NCBI GenBank assembly: GCA_026874595.1
Contig: CM049319.1
Span: 13,169,601 to 13,233,600, forward strand
Reading direction: 5' to 3'
Origin: Sipunculus nudus
Lineage: Eukaryota; Annelida; Sipuncula; Golfingiida; Sipunculidae
DNA: 64,000 nt
Within the stretch, counting starts at the first letter, position 1, and the number at the start of each line of letters is the position of its first letter. Shown here in pieces: positions 57,191 to 64,000 of the stretch. The position numbers were made by a program, and so were the translations under genes. The notes beneath the pieces were generated by a model, which saw only the letters and a program-made list of their open reading frames with translations, did not search any database and was not told where the DNA came from.

Positions 57191-58880
57191 AATTTAATAT
57201 TTTTTCTGATTACAAGAATATCATTTAAAATAATTTATACAAAACCCATCGTGTTTAAGATTATGGTTAAGATTATATTGAGCTAAAACGTGCCCCTAAA
57301 AATCCACCGAGTGTATTCAGGTTAACTTAGGATGCAGAATATGGCCTCATATTTACCTGAGACGCTGATCTATAACGTCATCTTTAACTTTTTATAAGTC
57401 CAGACTATGGCCTAAAAATGGATATATTTAAACGATAAAGAACGACGCTTTATTTTTGTTTTATTAAATACATTCCATATGTCGTTGCATCCGTATTGAG
57501 CCAGAGGCTCGTACGGTCTTTTCACGTGGTCATTATTTTACATGATTTTGATAGAAGCCGGAGTTTTTGGACTTTTAACCAAACTGATAAAACAGATTTT
57601 ATTAATACTTCTACATCCACAAGCCAAAGGCAAAGGCGGAACTAGAATTTTTAGGAAAAGAGGATTTGTCGTCTATAAAAGAAACCTGCAGGTGCCCAAT
57701 CACCTATCTAAACTAACTAAAGGTAATCCCTTGGACCTTCATAAAAATTGGCAAGAAAAAGTGGATATCACCGCACACAGACTGCTTGTTTTGTTTATAT
57801 CAACGTGTTTATAATATGTGGGGGCCCGCCAAAATAATCAAAACTAATTCAACAAGGGCATCTGGCAGCAATTTAGATAAGCCAGAGCTATGCAAATGGC
57901 GTTTTGCAACAAGTGACCTTTCTACCTCCGCATATATACAACCTACCAGCTTAAGTTACATGTACTTTTCCGTTTGTTAACATTGCTGTTTTTACAAACA
58001 TGTTGTTGATAAACAAGTTCACAAATCCTTCACGAAGGCTATATAGAAACTTTCTCACATCTACAATTACCCTTAGACTATTAATATATTCACAGAGGAA
58101 GTCTGAAATAACATAAGATTCTTTTTTTCAAAAGGTAGGTGATTGGGCACCTTTAAGTAATGAGCCTTTTGTTGCGCTCCGGATCATTTGGATACGGATC
58201 AAATCAAGTCGCGGTAGACCTGAAGCCCGCATTGGTAAACATACATTGAAACATAAACAAATGTGTTCGGATGCGAATCGCACACTCACCGCGAATAAAG
58301 TGATCAAGTAGTGTAATATACAGAAAAATGGGATACTACAGAGCCTTAACACTTCCCGGGGGGGGGGGGGGGGGGGGGGACGCCATTAAAAAAAGGAATT
58401 TTCCCCAATCAGGAAATCTTTTTTTATTCAAACAAAAGACAACACAAAGATTGGATCATTGTTAACAATACACAAATGACGGTGACAGAACATTTCTTAA
58501 AATTATCACTATAATTAGTTAAGCTAGCATTAAAAAAATGGAGGCGGTTACCTCCAACAAAAAATATTTAAAAAAAAAAATTTATCACATCAATCCGTAA
58601 CAGTTTTGTTAAGTTTTTAAGGAAGTCATCATTATTATTTGTATGTACATAAAATCACATATATTACAAACATATACTGAATACACAAGTCATACACAAT
58701 CAAATATGCATTGCACACTGATGCATATAACAATAATATCTAAACACACACACATATTAACTCAAATCATTTGCTTGGCAGGTACATAATAAGTTGAGTA
58801 TACATGGCTGTTCACACCCTAAACATGAACTATATTCCTTACTGTATAGGGATTTTTCGTATTTTTCTTCAATAGCCCAG
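57191..58880. other. No gene seen; repeat fragments
   Basis: It contains AGCCAAAGGCAAAGGCGGAAC (57613), related to the element start at 55161. It also has a 22-nt poly-G at 58358-58379 and AT-rich sequence beyond the L1 3' end. Confidence 0.4.
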
Positions 58881-58889
58881 AATTGTATT

Positions 58890-61800
58890 CAATTACAAAC
58901 ATTTTAGGTTATCAGAGGTAATAGAGGTTTCCATTTCTTTAAGTGGTCCCCTAGTTCTAACCCTTTTTTAGCAATGAGATATTCTTCTTTTTGCAAGTAT
59001 TTCAAAGTACAAATAAAATTTGCAAATAGACTTCCGACAGATGGAAAAGATTTACCTTTAAAAATAATATACTTATATATGAGAATAATGGTATTAATCA
59101 TAATATTTTCTTAACTGATAGGTAGGATTCCAAAAATAACTTTATTTTGTGTTATTTCAGGCATATTAATATCACATGGTTTTAACCATTCCTTAAACTT
59201 AAAGTAAAAATTCTTTGTAACTGTAAACTCACAAAACAAGTTAAAAATTAATTATTGATATAAAAACAATAGTCACATCGACCCGTTTCAATTAATTTCC
59301 ATTTTTATAAATTTCTGTTAACTGCGAAATAATTATTCATAATTTTGTATAGAAATTTTCATAAATACCTATCTGAAGAGATCTGATAAATTGATGTAAA
59401 ACGAAGTATCTTTCCTTGTGCAGTAACATCCAAGCACTCGTCCCATATAATGTTTCTGAACTCAGTTTTGTCCTGAATACATTTACTGTAAATCATTTTA
59501 AATTTAACTTTGATATAGAATATTGCTTGTTGTTGATAAATACTGAATCATCGCAGATATTTATATTCTCAAACATATTTTCTTTTATCAAAGAACGTAA
59601 GTTCGTTAATACTGAGGAAATTACTGACTGTTATAGAAGTTTATCCAATTCAGTTAAATTGCCATAAGTAACATTATTCAAAGATTTAAACGAACCATTC
59701 ATATTAACAAGTTCATTGATGTATTTAATTCCGACAGATGATAATCTTTTGTAAAAAAATGGGCAAAATGTTAATTTGTAATAATGAATTATTCCATAAT
59801 GTTTGTCATAATACTTCATCCCTAGATACTGGATAACTTTGTGAAATTTTGGTCCATGAAAACAAGCTTTTTTTTGTAGAATTTTGGCAGAATGCTTGCT
59901 TTATCAAATTTGTTCTTAAGAAAGATCTTCCTCCTATTCTACTTAAATAACATGAGACTAACTTCGCCCAAGGTTTTTTTTTTTACAGTAATTGGTCGTT
60001 TTATCCACATGATTTGTTGACCTTTCAGCATTGATTCAATTACTGGCAGTTTCAGGCCACCCATATTATATTGTCCTACTGCAGTGTTATATTTAACCTT
60101 TGGCTTTTGTCCCTTCCAAATATATTTATTAATCATACCTTGTGCCTCAGTAACAAAACTCCTTTTTTGGTTCACACATGTTTGTAGCATATACAACATA
60201 GTGGATAAAACAAATGACCGAGCTATCTCAATTCTACCATAAATTGTCATTGAACGGGTTCTCCAAACACTCATTCATCTTTTCTTTTATCCTTGTGAAA
60301 TTCTTTTCCATTACAAAAACTGAATCCTATGAAAAGTAAATGCCCAAGATTCGAATAGCATCTACAGTTAGATTAATCCACCTTCATTCAATAAGTCTGT
60401 TGCGTCTGACTATACAGCCTCCTAGCCATGCTGCTTCTGACTTATCATAGTTCACTTTTAAAGAGGGATGATATGTAAAAACATAACATTTATCAGTTAT
60501 TTGAAAGACAGCATCCCGAAGGAAAAATATTGAGCCATCTGCAAACATGCACAATTTATATTCTAAATCAAAAACTTTTATTCCTTTTATTTCATTTCTA
60601 GTACAAATCTGATGCTAATACTTCAGCAACAAGCAAGAAGACGTAACAAGCTGAAGGTCCCCTTGGCGGGTGCCTCGTTCTAACAAAAAATATCTGGTTA
60701 TTACTCCATTGTTTATGACGGAACTCTCCTGTTTATTTTACATTGTTTTTATCCATGTTGCAAAACTTTCTGCAAACCCAAACCTTTTAAGAACACTGAA
60801 CAGAAAAACATGATCTACCGAATCAAATGCTGCTTCAAAATCAGCTGCGAACATAATACCTGTACTTTAACTTTGATTACAGTAGTATATAATATCGCTG
60901 ATTAGCCTGATTGGTTCACCAATGTAACGACCACTTATATGTGCACTTTGATCCTGAGAAATTAAATGTTAAAGTATTTTCTTCAATCTGTTGATTAAAA
61001 TTCGACAAAGTATTTTGCAATCAACATTAATAAGACTGTTTGGTTGCCATGATTTAATGTATCTAGTGTCTTAATTTATCTGTTTTTCTTTTAAAGTTAT
61101 TACAGCTTGTTTTTGACTGGTCGTGAGGTGACCTTGCCTTAAGTTATAGTTTAGACAGGATATCAATTCTTATTTATACCTTGGTAAAACATTTTGTAAA
61201 ATTCTTTACTTAGTCCTTCATTCCCAAGTACTTTATTTGAAGGCATGGATTTTATTACATTTAATACTTCTGTCTGAGTTACTTGACCATCACATACAGA
61301 TGTTTGTTCATCAGATAGAACTAGTTCATTAATATTTTTCAAATTATTATCAAAATCTTTCTCTGTCACAACAGATGTTCTTGTGAACTTTTTTTTTTTA
61401 TAAAATGCACTGATCTCCTCCTTAAAACAATTTAAGAGGTTACCTCCTCTCATTTAGGAGTAATTTACGAACTGTTGTTTTATGATAATTTCTTTTTTCT
61501 AAATTGAGGAAATATAAAGAGTTTTGCCCGCCATTTTCTTTCCACTGTGCTCGGGAGCAGGATATCCTTCCTTGTGTAACGTGGTCATAGTATGTTTCCA
61601 GCTTATGTATTATTTCTTGGTGTTCCTTGATTACTGCCTCGCTAGAATCATTACACAATTTTCCTTCCAGCTTATTTAATTTACTGTCAAGTTTGCTTAT
61701 TGCATTCCTTCCCTGTCAAACTTTTGCCTTTGAAAAATCAAGAGGGAACTGCCTTATTCCGTATTTGATGTATTCCAAACGTGTAGCAGAAATATTAAAC

Positions 61801-63255
61801 GAAGTATTTTCTTCCAATATTCCAATATTCTGGTCCTTTTTTCTGGTCCTTAAGTAGCTGTAATTGTAATATCTCTACTGCGGAATGATCTGTGTTAATT
61901 GAAGAAATGATATCAGCTGTAACAACATATGCCTGAATTTCATCAGAAACAAAGAAATATTCTAACCGTCTTTGGGTCAATGGAAAAAAGTCTCAATGTA
62001 TATCTTTTAATGTCAGGGTTTCTTATCCTCCAAATATCTACAAGGTCAAATTCCGTTTAAGTTTTCCCCCATTTGAATCAATTTTTTTTCCATATATATG
62101 TTAAAATCTCCACCTATAATAATATATATGAGCATTCTTCTTTTCTTCCATTCTGTAAACTCTGAAAATTGTTTGTTCTGACTCAGTATTTGGCGCATAT
62201 ATATTACTGAGTAAAGTGAAGCATTCATGAAGATAACATTTCAACAAAATACATCTACCGTTTGTATCATCCACAACCTCTTCACATTTAAAATCTAGCT
62301 TTTCTCTGACAATTACCGTAACACCTCGACTTGAGGTTGTCCCACGTCAGAAATAAACAGGTCCTCTACACTGTTTTGTCCAACAGTTAGCAAAATGTTC
62401 AACAAGTTTTTCTCAGCCCTTAAAACATATTTTCTTTCTGGGGTGTAGGTAAAACTATGTATAACCAAATTTATATTTGTCATGGTGTACAATTTTTTGA
62501 ATAACGCGATACATCACACAGTACATATAACGCAAAAGGTAACGTATTGCATGCATATTGTGAATATATAATCAAAATCAGCTTCTGGGCCTGTTTAATA
62601 TTGTTATAAATTCATTAAAATAAATTTCAAAGGAAATTCAGCAATAGCATGTAACTGAAACTCGCAGTATTTCATTACATTTATCACATATTTTTTTACA
62701 ATCCTTTCGTCTTTATGTACAAAACATGTCCCCAAGCTTATCTCCGAAATTAACCTTAACAATATTTTCTAAGTTCTGTTTGTTTTGTGCATACATTTTG
62801 CCTTTCCATGACCATGCTGCCCTTTACCCTTTGATTTATTTTTCACTCTATTGTACACTTCTAGTTGTTCCTTACACAGATCATCTACAATCATGATTCT
62901 TGTAGTTTTTAACATTTTCCTTGATTTTATTACAGTCATTCTATCATCTGGTCTACGAAATTTGACAATCACTGGTCGTGGTTCCTCTTCGTCCTTCTTT
63001 CCAACCCTATACACTGCATCAACTGCATCTACTGACAGCCTAATTTCAAACTATCTTTTATTAATCTATGAAAACTTTGTGGACATTTTCATCTTTCTGT
63101 TCAGGAAGTCCCAATATTTTCAAATTTGATTTTCTCATTTGTTGCTCATTATTTATTGCATGTACCTTTACTCTGTGTGCAGCTATAGTTGCTTGTGTGT
63201 TTTCAGTTCTCAACATAGCATTTTTGGTCTCCAACTGGCACACTTTAGCTTTCAA
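58890..63255 (-). mobile_element. Degenerate L1-type (L1/Tx1 group) LINE
   Basis: Minus-strand pieces appear in the canonical order. From 63255 down to ~62770 is ORF1, with a coiled coil (LETKNAMLRTENTQATI), SNLKILGLPEQKDEN, then RVGKKDEEEPRPVIVKFRRP, the L1 ORF1p RNA-binding core. From ~62480 is ORF2: an AP-endonuclease piece (GVTVIVREKLDFK, NIYAPNTE near 62200, GGDFN, then RRLEYFFVSD with NTDHSAVEI). A linker with LYFLNLEKRNYHKTT follows, then reverse transcriptase (FAADFEAAFDSVDH, RGTRQGD, FADG). Last is a C-terminal region with GGLKLPVIESM and HLKKWKPLLP near 58910-59000. Many stops and frameshifts break it, and the second catalytic Asp of the FADD motif is Gly. It is dead. No poly-A tail or target duplication was identified. 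Confidence 0.85.
58904..62480 (-). pseudogene. L1 ORF2 remnant (endonuclease, reverse transcriptase)
   Basis: An AP-endonuclease-like region (about 61800-62350) and a reverse transcriptase (about 60000-61450) are recognisable in fragments over three frames. In the RT, a stop interrupts the segment between FAADFEAAFDSVDH and RGTRQGD (about 60730). The catalytic FADD reads FADG near 60535. Conserved SLYFLNLEKRNYH and KPKVKYNTAVGQYNMGGLK motifs fix the family. Confidence 0.8.
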
Positions 63256-63285
63256 CTCAAATTCATACAACGCTGCTATGAACGT
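62769..63285 (-). pseudogene. L1 ORF1 remnant
   Basis: The coiled-coil part lies in the frame ending at 63061. The RNA-binding core is in another frame at 62769-63014 (PRPVIVKFRRPDDRMTV, LKTTRIMIVDDL). ORF1 proteins trimerise by the coiled coil and bind the element's RNA. A frameshift and stop between the two parts, and no own start, mark it as a remnant. Confidence 0.75.
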
Positions 63286-64000
63286 AATTTCTCTCACGCA
63301 GGCTAACATAAAATGATCAGATATCCTACCAGAGTTAACAACCTGTACTGAAGCTAGATTGTCACAGTTTATAACAATACTCTGCCCTGTTAAACTGCTG
63401 CCCCATAACTTTAAGGCGACCATGACTGCATACAATTCTAAACCATTTATATGACCTGCCATTTTTAGCAGATCCTCTGTCACTCTAAAACGTCAGTATT
63501 CCAGCTTGCCAAAAGCTATGCCCCCTAACCCTTGCAAGCAAGCATCCGTTGCAATAATTTGATCTGGTTCTGACCAGTCATTTGGCATCATTGAAATGCC
63601 GTTATACAAAGGTAGGAAATTCTCCCACCAACACAAATCCTAGAAAAATTCTATACCTAGTTCAATGGGACGGTCCCTTTCCTGCACTTCCCTCATTTTC
63701 TCAAGCGTTCTGTTTATAAACGACCGGCCCAGTCTGACGCATTTGGCAATAAATTGCAGTTTCCCCACCAATGTTTCTATCTCCTTCCTAGTTACCTTAT
63801 CTTTCCTTTTCCAATCTACTACTAATTCCAGTGCTTGCTGTACTTTAGCCGAAGGGATTTAAAATTGCATTTTTTTCTGTATCCAACATAATTCCCAGAA
63901 ATACCATTCTAGTTGAAGGAGCTACTGCTTTATCCCCCGCTTCTTCTATATTTAAATCCCTGAGAAGTCTGCCTAGCGTTTGAAAACCCAAATGTGCTAT
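63255..64000 (-). pseudogene. DIRS-like retrotransposon reverse transcriptase/RNase H fragment
   Basis: On the minus strand from the right edge, the sequence reads as the end of a reverse transcriptase (RMVFLGIMLDTEKNAIL, then KVQQALELVVDWKRKDKVT, ETLVGKLQFIAKCVRLGRSF). An RNase H follows with ATDACLQGLGGIAFG, HINGLELYAVMVALKLWG and NCDNLASVQVVNSGR. This order and wording fit DIRS-type elements, which integrate with a tyrosine recombinase. A frameshift near 63860 and stops near 63640 and 63494 break it. The recombinase part is not in the window. A related YR or Gypsy-like element is the alternative. Confidence 0.7.

Overview
The window is animal nuclear DNA that is AT-rich, intron-rich and repeat-dense. 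It has no bacterial-style gene packing, operons, ribosome binding sites or CRISPR array. Two split genes with GT-AG introns, dispersed repeats carrying GTCCGTCCGTTAACA-type and GGTCATGACCTT-type sequence, many (TA)n and poly-G/poly-C tracts, and invertebrate-type retroelements point to a mollusc, most likely a bivalve. The species cannot be named from sequence alone.

Region 1 (1-25.8 kb): the 3' part of a plus-strand gene enters from the left edge and ends with a stop codon at 25711-25713. Thirteen exons can be joined in phase with consensus splice sites, giving 644 visible residues. I do not recognise the protein. It is helical, has an EF-hand-like but non-canonical pair, and ends in a basic, low-complexity tail. 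Its introns hold many repeats: a (TA)n tract, a tandem family carrying palindromic nuclear-receptor-like half-sites, two Harbinger-like miniature elements, tRNA-derived SINE-like pieces and several copies of a dispersed repeat family.

Region 2 (25.8-39.2 kb): mostly non-coding. It holds the 3' end of gene 1 (AATAAA at 25818), microsatellites, poly-G/C tracts, repeat fragments, a CpG-containing stretch at about 33.0-33.8 kb and a possible untranslated first exon ending at 37389.

Region 3 (39.2-54.3 kb): a plus-strand tetraspanin gene of nine coding exons, about 288-300 residues, with the four-membrane-span layout and the CCG, PxxCC and GC landmarks of the large extracellular loop. Its 9.3 kb third intron contains a 1.08 kb element with interlocked inverted repeats (order A-B-A'-B'), bounded by a possible 3-bp target duplication.

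Region 4 (54.3-64 kb): repeat territory. It contains a candidate hAT-like miniature element and other repeats, then a decayed minus-strand L1-type LINE (about 58.9-63.25 kb). This LINE abuts a decayed minus-strand DIRS-like reverse transcriptase/RNase H fragment that runs off the right edge. At their junction the RNase H frame reads directly into the L1 ORF1 coiled coil. No link between the two host genes is apparent beyond proximity and shared strand.
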